Positions 8,244 to 16,317 of a stretch of DNA of 43,949 nt are shown piece after piece; within the stretch, counting starts at the first letter, position 1; each line of letters starts with the position of its first letter. Under the pieces are notes generated by a model. The model was given only the letters and a program-made list of their open reading frames with translations, did no database searches and was not told the origin of the DNA. The stretch is taken from the NCBI GenBank assembly GCA_013334525.1, contig JAAXXK010000003.1, positions 28,708 to 72,656 on the forward strand. The letters are read 5' to 3'. The translations under genes and the position numbers were made by a program. The DNA is from Chlorobiaceae bacterium (GTDB lineage Bacteria; Bacteroidota; Chlorobiia; Chlorobiales; Chlorobiaceae).

Positions 8244-9236
8244 ATGAACGGAAACGACACGGTCACTCCTGGGCTTCACCTGAACCTCGACGAGAAACTT
8301 CACCAGTCAGGCATAAGCCCGTCCAGGCAAAAAATAATCCAGGAGGCCCTCGAGAACGTAAACAGGCCAGGGTTTCGTATTGAGCCGTCTGCGATCGTAC
8401 CGCTCATGAAACCGGTAACCTGGTTCCCTCCCATGTGGGCCTTTGCCTGCGGTGTGGTATCGACCGGAGAAAACGTTCCCCAGAACCTCTCCATCCTGAT
8501 CCGGGGCATCATCCTTGCCGGGCCGCTGATGTGCGCCATGTCCCAGACCATGAACGACTACTTCGATCGTGAGGTCGACGCCATCAACGAACCCGAACGA
8601 CCGATCCCTTCCGGGAAAATATCGAAGCAGGCCAGCTGGCTGATCACCTTTGGTCTTATCATCACCGGATTCCTGGTTGCCCTTTCCATCCATCCCTACG
8701 TCGTGGCCATAGCATTCGTTGGCGTCCTGATGTCTCATGCCTACTCCGGCCCCCCCATCAGGGCCAAGAGAAACGGCTGGTACGGAAACCTCATCGTCGG
8801 GCTCGCCTATGAGGGGGTGGCCTGGCTCACCGGAAGCTTTTCGATAACCCAGGGAGTTCCTTCGAAGGAATCGATCGCGCTGGCGATTATTTTTTCACTG
8901 GGGGCACACGGCATCATGACCCTGAACGATTTCAAATCGGTCGTCGGCGACCGGATCCGAAAGGTGGGTTCAATCCCGGTCCAGCTTGGTGAAAAGAAAG
9001 CGGCCATCCTTGCTTCGGTCGTCATGGATCTGGCGCAGGTTGCGGCCATCTCCATACTTCTGGCAAAAGGCTCGATGATCTCGGCCTCGATCGCCACGGC
9101 GCTTCTCGTCCTTCAAATACCCATGCAGAAGATCCTGATCGCCCATCCTGCCGAGAAGGCCATCTGGTACAACGCCTTCGGGACGCTTCTCTATGTGCTG
9201 TCGATGATGGTGTGCGCAGTAGGCATTCGCCCCTGA
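8244..9236 (+). CDS. bchG: Bacteriochlorophyll a synthase (UbiA-type polyprenyltransferase)
   Basis: A 330-residue membrane prenyltransferase that esterifies (bacterio)chlorophyllide with a phytyl or geranylgeranyl tail. The first Asp-rich site is NDYFDREVDAINEP (104-117), followed by RPIPSGKIS; the second is LNDFKSVVGDR near 231-241. About eight hydrophobic helices follow the soluble N-terminal 50 residues. These motifs are closer to chlorophyll synthases (ChlG/BchG/BchK) than to UbiA or MenA. Green sulfur bacteria carry three such synthases, for BChl a, Chl a and BChl c. I assign BchG partly because, as I recall, bchG follows trpD in Chlorobaculum tepidum; the pigment specificity is therefore less certain than the family. 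Confidence 0.87.
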   Translation: MNGNDTVTPGLHLNLDEKLHQSGISPSRQKIIQEALENVNRPGFRIEPSAIVPLMKPVTWFPPMWAFACGVVSTGENVPQNLSILIRGIILAGPLMCAMSQTMNDYFDREVDAINEPERPIPSGKISKQASWLITFGLIITGFLVALSIHPYVVAIAFVGVLMSHAYSGPPIRAKRNGWYGNLIVGLAYEGVAWLTGSFSITQGVPSKESIALAIIFSLGAHGIMTLNDFKSVVGDRIRKVGSIPVQLGEKKAAILASVVMDLAQVAAISILLAKGSMISASIATALLVLQIPMQKILIAHPAEKAIWYNAFGTLLYVLSMMVCAVGIRP

Positions 9237-9237
9237 A

Positions 9238-9350
9238 GGGGAATGCTGAATGATGAGTTATGAATTATGAATGCTGAATGGAAGAAAAAAGTCTCTCCCT
9301 TCCTTCATTCCTGCAATTCATCATTCAGCATTCATAATTCATCATTCATA
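9238..9350. repeat. Inverted repeat of TGAATNN-type heptamers between bchG and rpmB
   Basis: The arms are runs of degenerate 7-mers (TGAATGA, TGAATTA, TGAATGC and variants). A perfect 21-bp match pairs 9260-9280 with 9322-9342 across a 41-base spacer, and imperfect pairing extends on both sides. It begins two bases after the bchG stop, so it probably forms the 3' end of the bchG transcript. No T run follows, so a role in stability or Rho-type termination is as likely as intrinsic termination. Confidence 0.75.
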
Positions 9351-9423
9351 CTCCGTTCTGTTTTCGTTTTCCCGAACGATTTCTTATATTCGGTATCATT
9401 TTTTAACGTCAATTGATCCCATC

Positions 9424-9642
9424 ATGTCCAAAGTTTGCGCGCTGACCGGAAAAAGACCGATATACGGCAATAATGTTTCCCATGCCAACAACCACACCCG
9501 CACCCGCTGGGAGCCCAATCTTCACACCAAGAGGATCTGGATTGAAGAAGAAAAACGCTGGGTCAAGGTTCGCATCTCTGCCAAGGCCATGAAAATCATG
9601 TCCAAGAACGGCACTGCTGAACTGGCCAAGCTGCTGAAGTAA
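9424..9642 (+). CDS. rpmB: 50S ribosomal protein L28
   Basis: A 72-residue basic protein. It begins [12 protein letters not shown] and has the L28 pattern [20 protein letters not shown], then [15 protein letters not shown] longer frame opens upstream at 9271, but that extension is non-conserved low-complexity sequence over the inverted repeat, so 9424 is the start. TATATTCGG at 9385-9393 is a possible -10 element. A terminator follows, so it is likely a single-gene unit. Confidence 0.96.
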   Translation: MSKVCALTGKRPIYGNNVSHANNHTRTRWEPNLHTKRIWIEEEKRWVKVRISAKAMKIMSKNGTAELAKLLK

Positions 9643-9680
9643 GCGCTGGCTCGTCCTGAATACCTGTACAAAGGAATCAT

Positions 9681-9713
9681 AAGGCTCATCCGAAGGTTGA
9701 GCCTTTTTTTTTT
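9681..9713 (+). terminator. Rho-independent terminator after rpmB
   Basis: Stem AAGGCTCA (9681-9688) with TGAGCCTT (9698-9705), a 9-base loop, and a run of ten or more T from 9704. Classical intrinsic terminator. Confidence 0.9.
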
Positions 9714-9740
9714 GGCCATCTCCATTGTTAGCTTTCGACT

Positions 9741-10187
9741 ATGCCTACGGAAAAAACGATCATACTCTACACCGACGGCGCGTGCAGCGGAAATCCCGGC
9801 AAAGGCGGATGGGGTGCCCTGCTCATGTACGAAGGGACAAAAAAGGAGATTTCGGGGTTCGATCCGGCCACGACGAACAACCGCATGGAGCTCATGGCCG
9901 CCATCAAGGGGCTTGAAGCGCTCAAGGAGCCATGCCACGTCAAGATTCACAGCGATTCGAGCTATCTGGTCAACGCCATCAACGAAGGGTGGCTTAAGCG
10001 CTGGGTGGCCAACGGCTGGAAAACTGCAGCAAAGAAACCTGTTGAGAACATCGATCTCTGGCAGGATATCCTGAAGTTGATTAGATTACACCGCGTCACC
10101 TTTCACAAGGTCAAAGGGCACAGCGACAACCCGTACAACAACCGTTGCGACGAACTTGCCCGCCTTGCCATCAAGGATAACTCCTAA
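9741..10187 (+). CDS. rnhA: Ribonuclease HI
   Basis: A 148-residue enzyme that cuts RNA in RNA-DNA hybrids. All catalytic residues are present: D12 in YTDGACSGNPG, E50 in NNRMELMAAI, D72 in SDSSYL, H127 in KGHSDNPYNN and D137 in RCDELA. The basic handle (KRWVANGWKTAAKK, 87-99) is kept, as in E. coli type HI. The start ATG lies 36 bases after the first T of the rpmB terminator, and I see no Shine-Dalgarno site. Confidence 0.96.
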   Translation: MPTEKTIILYTDGACSGNPGKGGWGALLMYEGTKKEISGFDPATTNNRMELMAAIKGLEALKEPCHVKIHSDSSYLVNAINEGWLKRWVANGWKTAAKKPVENIDLWQDILKLIRLHRVTFHKVKGHSDNPYNNRCDELARLAIKDNS

Positions 10188-10200
10188 CCTGTCCCGAAGT

Positions 10201-11238
10201 ATGAGCGGCAACCAGACCCCGCCGATGATGCCTGCCACACAGGCTCCAAAAAAGAAAGGCCCGAAAGTGATGGCCACCTTGTTCGTAGTCGGCCTGACAG
10301 GATTCCTTGCCATACTCCTGTGGGTCAACTGGCAGAAACCGCGGGTACAGCCCGAAACGCTCAGCCCGGCGCTTACCGCGATCATCCAGGACATGCCCGG
10401 TTCATCGGACGCCATGATCTACGTCGGCATGAAGGATATCCGGCAAAGCCGTTTCTGGAAGGAGGCGATTCCCGATTCGCTCAAAAAAGCACCGTTCCTC
10501 ACCACAGGCAAAAAGCTCGACGACCTGATGAACCAGAATGGCATCGTGCTCTCGGAGGACCTCGACACGCTCCTCATCAGCTTCCAGCGCTCGGGCAGGA
10601 AACAGCAGAACTATATCGGCATGGCATGGGGACCGTTTGTCCGTAAAGCACCGGCTGCAAGGCTCCAGGCTGCAAGCATCCGGAGTGAGGAGATCGGCGG
10701 CCACCGCGCTTACGAAATCGACAGCACGCTCTGGGTATGCCCCATGGGGCCTGAAAAAATGGCCATCGCCAGCAGCAGCGCCATGATGGGCGATTTCCTC
10801 CGCCCTTCCGGCCATTTCCTCGAACGGGATTCGGTTTCCGCTGCCATGATCAGGAAAACCGTCTACAAGTCACACCTGTGGTTCACACTGGCCTCTCCAC
10901 AATGGACCTCGGGAGCACTGCAGAGCATAACCTCCAAAAACCGCGATGTGAAATCTGTCGGAAACCTTGACCGCCTCCAGCAGATAGCCATGTCGATCAG
11001 GTTCGATGATGGCCTCAAGGGCCAGTCCGAATGGGTTTACAAAGACAAACGGGCAGCCTTCTTCGCATCTTCGTTCCTATGGGGCACCATCGAGTTGTCG
11101 AAAACGGCAGGCACAAGGACATCTGAGGCGGCCAAAACTTTCCTGAACTACCTCAAGGTGCACCAGAACCTCGAATCGGTCATCATCACGGCCGACCTGC
11201 CACCGACAGCCTTCAAGAAAACTGTCAAGGGAAATTAA
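10201..11238 (+). CDS. Membrane-anchored protein of unknown function
   Basis: 345 residues if it starts at ATG 10201, 13 bases after rnhA; an in-frame start at 10156 would lie inside rnhA and is less likely. There is a Pro/Lys-rich cytoplasmic tail (1-22), one hydrophobic helix (about 23-43), then about 300 residues predicted outside the membrane. The body has no cysteines to speak of and no catalytic motif that I recognise. The section near 60-110 (DMPGSSDAMIYVGMKDIRQS) resembles a repeated alpha/beta envelope domain but I cannot name a family. Its 3' end overlaps that of tilS by four bases. Function unknown. Confidence 0.7.
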   Translation: MSGNQTPPMMPATQAPKKKGPKVMATLFVVGLTGFLAILLWVNWQKPRVQPETLSPALTAIIQDMPGSSDAMIYVGMKDIRQSRFWKEAIPDSLKKAPFLTTGKKLDDLMNQNGIVLSEDLDTLLISFQRSGRKQQNYIGMAWGPFVRKAPAARLQAASIRSEEIGGHRAYEIDSTLWVCPMGPEKMAIASSSAMMGDFLRPSGHFLERDSVSAAMIRKTVYKSHLWFTLASPQWTSGALQSITSKNRDVKSVGNLDRLQQIAMSIRFDDGLKGQSEWVYKDKRAAFFASSFLWGTIELSKTAGTRTSEAAKTFLNYLKVHQNLESVIITADLPPTAFKKTVKGN

Positions 11239-12248
11239 GGAAGAGGCGAATCCGGATTTGAATCTGCGGAAGGTGGAACGGCCCGGAAGCGAAGATACCC
11301 CTCTTTCCTGACCACCTCGAAGCCCCCACCGACAGGCACGGATCTTCCCGACTGCCTTTCGAGAAGATCCGTAACCCGTTGCAGCACGCGGCTGTCTACG
11401 GAAAGTCCCCTCATACGGAGCACCCGCTTCAGGATCTCTTTCCTTTCGAACATCGTCAGTTCCCGCATGGTCACGATATGCAGCTTCCCTTCCGTCAGGT
11501 CAAGGCCGGAATGCTGCCCGACGAGTCGGTCGACATGACGTTCGACAAACTCCTCCAGCTCTGCAGCCTGTTCCGAGATGCGTTGCAGGGAGGGCATGAG
11601 CTTGTGCGTGAACCGCTCTTCGATCAGGGGGATTACCCTGTTCCTGATGAAATTGCGATCATGATCGATCTCGAGGTTGGTTCGGTCGATCCGCCAGGCG
11701 ACCTCCTTCTCAACGAGATACTCCGTAATCTCTTTCCTGCCCAGAGGCATAAGCGGCCTGACGATGCAGCCGTGCCTCGCCCGGATTCCCCTCAGCCCGG
11801 ATACGGCCGTCCCCCTGAAGAGGTTGAAGAGCATGGTTTCTGCATTGTCGCCGACATGATGTCCCGTCGCGATACTGGTATAACCATGTTTACGACGCAG
11901 TTCATCGAAAAAGTCGTACCGGAGGATCCGTGCGGTTTCCTCGATCGACCTTTTCCATGCCACGGAGACCTTCCGGGTGTCGAATCGCCTGACATGGCAG
12001 TCAAGACCGAGCGAGCTGCAGGCTTCCTTCACAAAGGTTTCGTCAAGCTCGCTCTCTTCCCCCCGGAGGCTGAAATTACAGTGGGCCACGCCGATGCGGC
12101 AGTGCAATACAGGTGAAACCGCCGAGAAAAGGTGCAGCAAGGCCATGGAGTCAGGACCTCCCGAAACGGCTACGAGAACAGCGTCCCCTTTTCCGGCAAG
12201 CTCCTGCCGCCTGACATGTTCAAGGAATTTCTTTTCGGTACGGTTCAC
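11235..12248 (-). CDS. tilS: tRNA(Ile)-lysidine synthase
   Basis: A 337-residue N-type ATP pyrophosphatase that converts C34 of tRNA-Ile(CAU) to lysidine so that it reads AUA. The PP-loop is SGGPDS (29-34) in VLVAVSGGPDSMALL; GHHVGDNAETMLFNLFRG is the second TilS signature, and RNFIRNRVIPLIEERF the third. At this length the C-terminal substrate domain is shorter than in E. coli TilS (432 residues), as in many other bacteria. The start is GTG at 12248. Confidence 0.93.
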   Translation of the reverse strand: MNRTEKKFLEHVRRQELAGKGDAVLVAVSGGPDSMALLHLFSAVSPVLHCRIGVAHCNFSLRGEESELDETFVKEACSSLGLDCHVRRFDTRKVSVAWKRSIEETARILRYDFFDELRRKHGYTSIATGHHVGDNAETMLFNLFRGTAVSGLRGIRARHGCIVRPLMPLGRKEITEYLVEKEVAWRIDRTNLEIDHDRNFIRNRVIPLIEERFTHKLMPSLQRISEQAAELEEFVERHVDRLVGQHSGLDLTEGKLHIVTMRELTMFERKEILKRVLRMRGLSVDSRVLQRVTDLLERQSGRSVPVGGGFEVVRKEGYLRFRAVPPSADSNPDSPLP

Positions 12249-12331
12249 TTAATTGAGTGTTCGATGGTTCAGAAATAGAAGATAGCAACCAGGGGATGCT
12301 CTTTGCAACTTCCGGCACGAAGACTATGGGC

Positions 12332-12359
12332 TTGGTTTTTGATGCAAAATGGCTATCAT
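12332..12359 (+). promoter_or_regulatory. Promoter-like element before psd
   Basis: TTGGTT (12332-12337), a 16-base spacer and TATCAT (12354-12359), 34 bases before the ATG used for psd. It is a moderate match, upstream of a gene that stands alone on its strand. Confidence 0.4.
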
Positions 12360-12393
12360 AGGGGTCAATTTGCCTGAAAGGAGCAGCAATACC

Positions 12394-13044
12394 ATGCGAA
12401 TCACACCATACGGATCCGGCAGTGTAGCCAAAACCGCCATATTCTGCGCAACGGCGTTCGTCGCAGGCCTGCTGCTTGCCCAGCCCGGTGGAGCCGTCGT
12501 TTCGGCTGCAGCATCGATTTACCTCGCCTTCACCCTCTGGTTCTACCGGGATCCTGAACGGGACGTACCGCTCGAACCGGGAACCATCGTCGCGCCGGCA
12601 GACGGAAAAATCCTGCTCAATCAATGCGTTGACCACCCGATGACCGGACCCGGATCGACGCTTGTCAGCATTTTCATGTCTCCGCTCAACGTCCATGTCA
12701 ACAGGATTCCGTTGGACGGTCGTGTTCTCGACGTCAAATACCATGCAGGCAAATTCCTCATGGCCTTCGACCATCGCAGCATGTCGGACAACGAACGCAT
12801 GGAGATCGGACTTGATACACCGGCAGGAACCGTCTGGTTTTGCCAGGTTTCCGGATTTCTTGCCCGAAGGATCGTCTGCAAGCTCGTCAAAGGAGAAATG
12901 GTCAAGGCCGGAAGCCGTTTCGGCATGATAAAGTTCGGTTCAAGGGTAGATATCTTCTTTCCCGCTTCCGTGCAGATCATCGCGCCGATCGGCATGAAAA
13001 CCGTTGCCGGCCACACGGTTCTCGGCCGGATCGATTGTTTTTAA
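12394..13044 (+). CDS. psd: Phosphatidylserine decarboxylase proenzyme, short (PSD-A) type
   Basis: A 216-residue proenzyme that cleaves itself and makes phosphatidylethanolamine. The self-cleavage site is G182-S183 in KFGSRVD, where Ser becomes the pyruvoyl group; the small alpha chain follows. A hydrophobic stretch (about 11-48) anchors the N-terminus, and VAPADGKI plus SPLNVHVNR are family motifs. The length fits the short archaeal-type PSD-A. ATG 12394 is preferred over 12349 because GAAAGGAG sits 10-18 bases upstream and the shorter form begins at the conserved region. Confidence 0.93.
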   Translation: MRITPYGSGSVAKTAIFCATAFVAGLLLAQPGGAVVSAAASIYLAFTLWFYRDPERDVPLEPGTIVAPADGKILLNQCVDHPMTGPGSTLVSIFMSPLNVHVNRIPLDGRVLDVKYHAGKFLMAFDHRSMSDNERMEIGLDTPAGTVWFCQVSGFLARRIVCKLVKGEMVKAGSRFGMIKFGSRVDIFFPASVQIIAPIGMKTVAGHTVLGRIDCF

Positions 13045-13140
13045 ATCGAAAACCCTTGGTTTGGGAACAGCCGTTTTTTAGCTTGTAATTGCAGATTATG
13101 TATCACCAATGATTTTTTTACACTTTCCGGAGTAACACCT

Positions 13141-13335
13141 ATGTTCGGATTAGGCGGCCAGGAGCTTATTCTCATTCTCCTCATTATCCTTCTGTTGTTC
13201 GGAGCAAACAAGCTTCCCGAGCTTGCAAAAGGCCTTGGCAAAGGAATGAAGGAGTTCAAAAAAGCACAGAGTGAAATAGAGGAAGAGTTCAACAAGGCGG
13301 CGGACGAGCCGGCGAAAAAAGAAAAAAAAGCCTGA
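13141..13335 (+). CDS. tatA: Twin-arginine translocase subunit TatA/E
   Basis: A 64-residue protein with the TatA plan. A short N-terminus (FGLGGQEL) leads into one hydrophobic helix (about 8-22), the [10 protein letters not shown] hinge, then an amphipathic helix (about 24-45) and a charged Lys/Glu tail. TatA polymers line the path for folded, often cofactor-bearing proteins. CCGGAGT lies 8 bases before the ATG, a clear Shine-Dalgarno site. tatC is not adjacent. TatB is usually longer, so TatA/E is the better call. Confidence 0.93.
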   Translation: MFGLGGQELILILLIILLLFGANKLPELAKGLGKGMKEFKKAQSEIEEEFNKAADEPAKKEKKA

Positions 13336-13365
13336 TTTTCATCAGCGTCCAATAGATTTTGCTTG

Positions 13366-13395
13366 CAGGAAAGCCTTTAACAGCAGGCTTTCCTG
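13366..13395 (+). terminator. Stem-loop after tatA
   Basis: Perfect 11-bp stem (13366-13376 with 13385-13395) with an 8-base loop, 30 bases after the stop. There is no T run, so termination is likely but not certain. Confidence 0.5.
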
Positions 13396-13508
13396 ACTTC
13401 AGTTTCCCGAAACAGTCCAACAGCCCCACCCTGCCAAGCAGGATCTGTTCGACTCCCCGGAAGTGTCCCTTTGGAATAGAACATCGATCAACCTAATCTG
13501 ACAGCAAG

Positions 13509-14513
13509 ATGCGCCCCTACGCACTTCCCGTCATGATCGTCATGTTGGCGGCCGGTTGCGCAGACGATCACCGAGCGAAAAGCTTTACCGAAAGCCTTGC
13601 CCTCCAGAACAGAATCCCGGGCCCGGTGCTCAACGAAATCCTGTTCGACCCGTTGCAGGATCCCGGCGACGCCGTTTTCGACCAACCGGATTTCGTTGAG
13701 ATCTACAACCCGGGGATTACGACCCTGGATCTCACCGGCTGGAGCATCGCGGACCGGCCAAGCCCAACCACGGGCAAGGCCAACCGCTACTACTTCGCCC
13801 CGAATGGCTCCAACAACATGCTCGGCCCGGGGCAATACGGCGTAATCGCACCGGAATCCAACGGCATGGTCAGCGGCTCCCGCCTGACAACCTACTACAA
13901 CTATCTCCAGGGCACTGTCGACGCCAGGATATTCCTGGTGAAAAACTACAAGGTGTTCTCGCTCAACAACGATGGGGACTGCGTCCGCCTGATCGACAAC
14001 AAGGGTTCGGTGGTCGATTCGGCCAACTACACCCCGAACTGGCACAACCCCGGCAACAAATCAACCAGGCACCTCTCCATCGAGAAATTCCATCCGCTGA
14101 TGCAGTCTGACTCGCCCCTGAGCTGGGGATCCTCGACCGATATCCAATACGGAGGAACTCCCGGAAAAAGCAATTCGGTGTATGTCGCACCGACAAGGGC
14201 CGAAGAGGTGTTCACCCTGTCGCCGAACCCATTTTCTCCCAACGGCGACAGAAAAGACGATCTGCTCAAAATCACGATCAGCCTTCCGGCCGGCTCATAC
14301 CAGCTTGCCGTGGCCCTTTACGACGCCACAGGCAAAAAAGTACGAAACCTGGCCAGCGGCACCCCTGCCGGCCCGGCTACCGTGCTCACCTGGGACGGAC
14401 GGGACGATGCCGGCCAACCGCTTCCGGCGGGCACGTACAGGGCGGCAATGAATGCTGCAGGCTATTCGGGAGCACGCTTCAGCGGCGCCGAAACGGTCAT
14501 GCTCGCCAGATGA
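13509..14513 (+). CDS. Exported lamin-tail-domain protein with FlgD-like C-terminal domain
   Basis: 334 residues. The N-terminus is a short signal peptide ending in AAGC, with Cys at 17, so a lipoprotein is likely although the lipobox is not ideal. Residues about 38-160 match a lamin tail domain (LTD): VLNEILFDP, DFVEIYNPG, LDLTGWSIAD. Residues about 232-330 match the Ig-like FlgD/CHU-type domain: SPNPFSPNGD, VALYDATGKKVRNL, WDGRDDAGQPLPAGTY. In Bacteroidetes/Chlorobi the latter is common at the C-terminus of secreted proteins. Likely cell-surface; binding partner unknown. It has its own gaps on both sides. Confidence 0.8.
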   Translation: MRPYALPVMIVMLAAGCADDHRAKSFTESLALQNRIPGPVLNEILFDPLQDPGDAVFDQPDFVEIYNPGITTLDLTGWSIADRPSPTTGKANRYYFAPNGSNNMLGPGQYGVIAPESNGMVSGSRLTTYYNYLQGTVDARIFLVKNYKVFSLNNDGDCVRLIDNKGSVVDSANYTPNWHNPGNKSTRHLSIEKFHPLMQSDSPLSWGSSTDIQYGGTPGKSNSVYVAPTRAEEVFTLSPNPFSPNGDRKDDLLKITISLPAGSYQLAVALYDATGKKVRNLASGTPAGPATVLTWDGRDDAGQPLPAGTYRAAMNAAGYSGARFSGAETVMLAR

Positions 14514-14598
14514 GCAGGGCGGGCATGTTTCAAACACGGGGTATTAGCATTATCTTGGTTTTTCAGTGGTCTGTAGGTTACTCCAAACCATCCGTGTC

Positions 14599-16305
14599 AT
14601 GCTCCAAACCCTATACGTCAGGGATTTTGCCCTCATTGACGAACTTTCGGTCAGCTTTGCTCCCGGATTGACCATCATTACCGGTGAAACCGGTGCAGGC
14701 AAATCGATCCTCATGGGGGCACTGAACATGGTGCTCGGCGAACGGGCAAGTACCGAGTTGGTGCGCAGCGGTGCGGCAAAGGCAGTTATCGAGGCTACCT
14801 TCACCGAAGACCATTTCCCCTCCATCGCCAATATGCTCGTTGGCGCAGGTATCGAAAACTCACCCGACCTCATCCTCCGCCGCGACATTTCCGCCTCCGG
14901 CCAGTCAAGATGCTTCATCAACGACACTCCCTGCACGCTCACCCTGCTCCGGCAGGTAGGCCAGCAGCTTGTCGACCTGCACGGACAGCACGAACACCAG
15001 CTTCTCCTTCATGCCGAAACGCACGCTGAGCTGCTCGACGGGTTCGCCGCAACAACGGAGGAGCTCGCCCGGTACCGAAAAGAGCACGGACAGTTGAGGC
15101 AGTTGCAGAAAAATGCGACGGAGCTCCTGGAAAAAGCGGCTGCACTGAAAGAAAAACGGGATTTTATCGAGTACCAGTACAAGGAGCTCGAAGAGGCCGG
15201 ACTTGTCGAAGGTGAAGAGGCGGCAATTGAAGATGAGATCAACCTGCTTGAAAATGCCGAGACGCTTTTCAGCCTGGGCAGCGAGCTCCAGCAGAGGCTT
15301 TACGATTCTGAGCCCTCGGCATACTCTGCGCTCTGTTCATCCGTACACCTCCTCGAAAAACTTGTGGCCATCGACAAAAGGTTCGAGCCGCACCTGGAGG
15401 ATCTGCGCGGCACGACAGCCTCGGTGGAGGAGGTCAACCGCTTCATCGGACGATACACCTCCGGCATCGAATTCAACCGTGACCGCCTCGAAGAGCTGAG
15501 GCAGCGTCAGATGCTCCTGCAGCGACTCTCCAAAAAGCACGGCAAAAGCATCGACGGCCTGATCGCATTGCGCGACCAGTTTTCCGACCAGCTCGCCTTT
15601 GAGGAGAACATTGCAGAACAGACCGCAATCCTTGAAAAAGAGATTGCCCTTGCCCGCGTCGGCTTGAGGGACAGGGCGCTGGAACTCTCCGGCAAGCGAA
15701 AAGAGGCGGCCTTGAGGCTCGCTGATGAGATATCCTCGGAACTGGGGCACCTCGGTATACCGCACAGCTCTTTCGAGGTCAGCTTCGCCCTGGATGATTC
15801 GCCCGCCGGGGAGATCGAACTCGACGGACTCAGTTACCGAGCCTTCGACAACGGCCTGGACCGGATCGAATTCATGATTTCGACCAACCTCGGCGAGGCA
15901 CCCAAACCGCTTGCCAAAGTCGCATCAGGAGGCGAAATTTCGCGCATCATGCTGGCCCTGAAAAGTGCTCTTGCCCGCTCTGCCGACCTGCCTATCCTGG
16001 TCTTCGACGAGATCGACACCGGCATCAGCGGAAAGGTCGCCCAGTCCGTCGGATTCAGCCTGAAAAGGCTCTGTCGCCTGCACCAGATCATCGCCATCAC
16101 GCACCTGCCACAGATCGCAGCCATGGGCGACAGCCACATGGCCGTAGTGAAACGAATCGAAGGCGAGCGAACGGTCACCGGAGTGGCAACGCTCGACGGC
16201 GCCGATCGGGTTCATGAGGTTGCCCGCCTGATCAGCGGCACAACCGTCTCCCCGTCCTCCCTCCAACTGGCAGGCGAACTCATTGACGCGGGAAATTCCG
16301 TTTAG
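14599..16305 (+). CDS. recN: DNA repair protein RecN
   Basis: A 568-residue SMC-like ATPase for double-strand break repair. Walker A is GETGAGKS (29-36). The middle (about 150-370) is a Glu/Lys/Leu-rich coiled coil, and near the C-terminus come the ABC signature SGGEISRIMLALK and Walker B LVFDEIDTGISG. The start at 14599 gives the standard MLQTLYVRDFALIDEL beginning; an in-frame codon at 14566 would add 11 unusual residues. TATCTTGG at 14551-14558 is a possible -10 element. The TPR gene starts 12 bases after the stop. Confidence 0.96.
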   Translation: MLQTLYVRDFALIDELSVSFAPGLTIITGETGAGKSILMGALNMVLGERASTELVRSGAAKAVIEATFTEDHFPSIANMLVGAGIENSPDLILRRDISASGQSRCFINDTPCTLTLLRQVGQQLVDLHGQHEHQLLLHAETHAELLDGFAATTEELARYRKEHGQLRQLQKNATELLEKAAALKEKRDFIEYQYKELEEAGLVEGEEAAIEDEINLLENAETLFSLGSELQQRLYDSEPSAYSALCSSVHLLEKLVAIDKRFEPHLEDLRGTTASVEEVNRFIGRYTSGIEFNRDRLEELRQRQMLLQRLSKKHGKSIDGLIALRDQFSDQLAFEENIAEQTAILEKEIALARVGLRDRALELSGKRKEAALRLADEISSELGHLGIPHSSFEVSFALDDSPAGEIELDGLSYRAFDNGLDRIEFMISTNLGEAPKPLAKVASGGEISRIMLALKSALARSADLPILVFDEIDTGISGKVAQSVGFSLKRLCRLHQIIAITHLPQIAAMGDSHMAVVKRIEGERTVTGVATLDGADRVHEVARLISGTTVSPSSLQLAGELIDAGNSV

Positions 16306-16317
16306 AGAACAAGGAAC

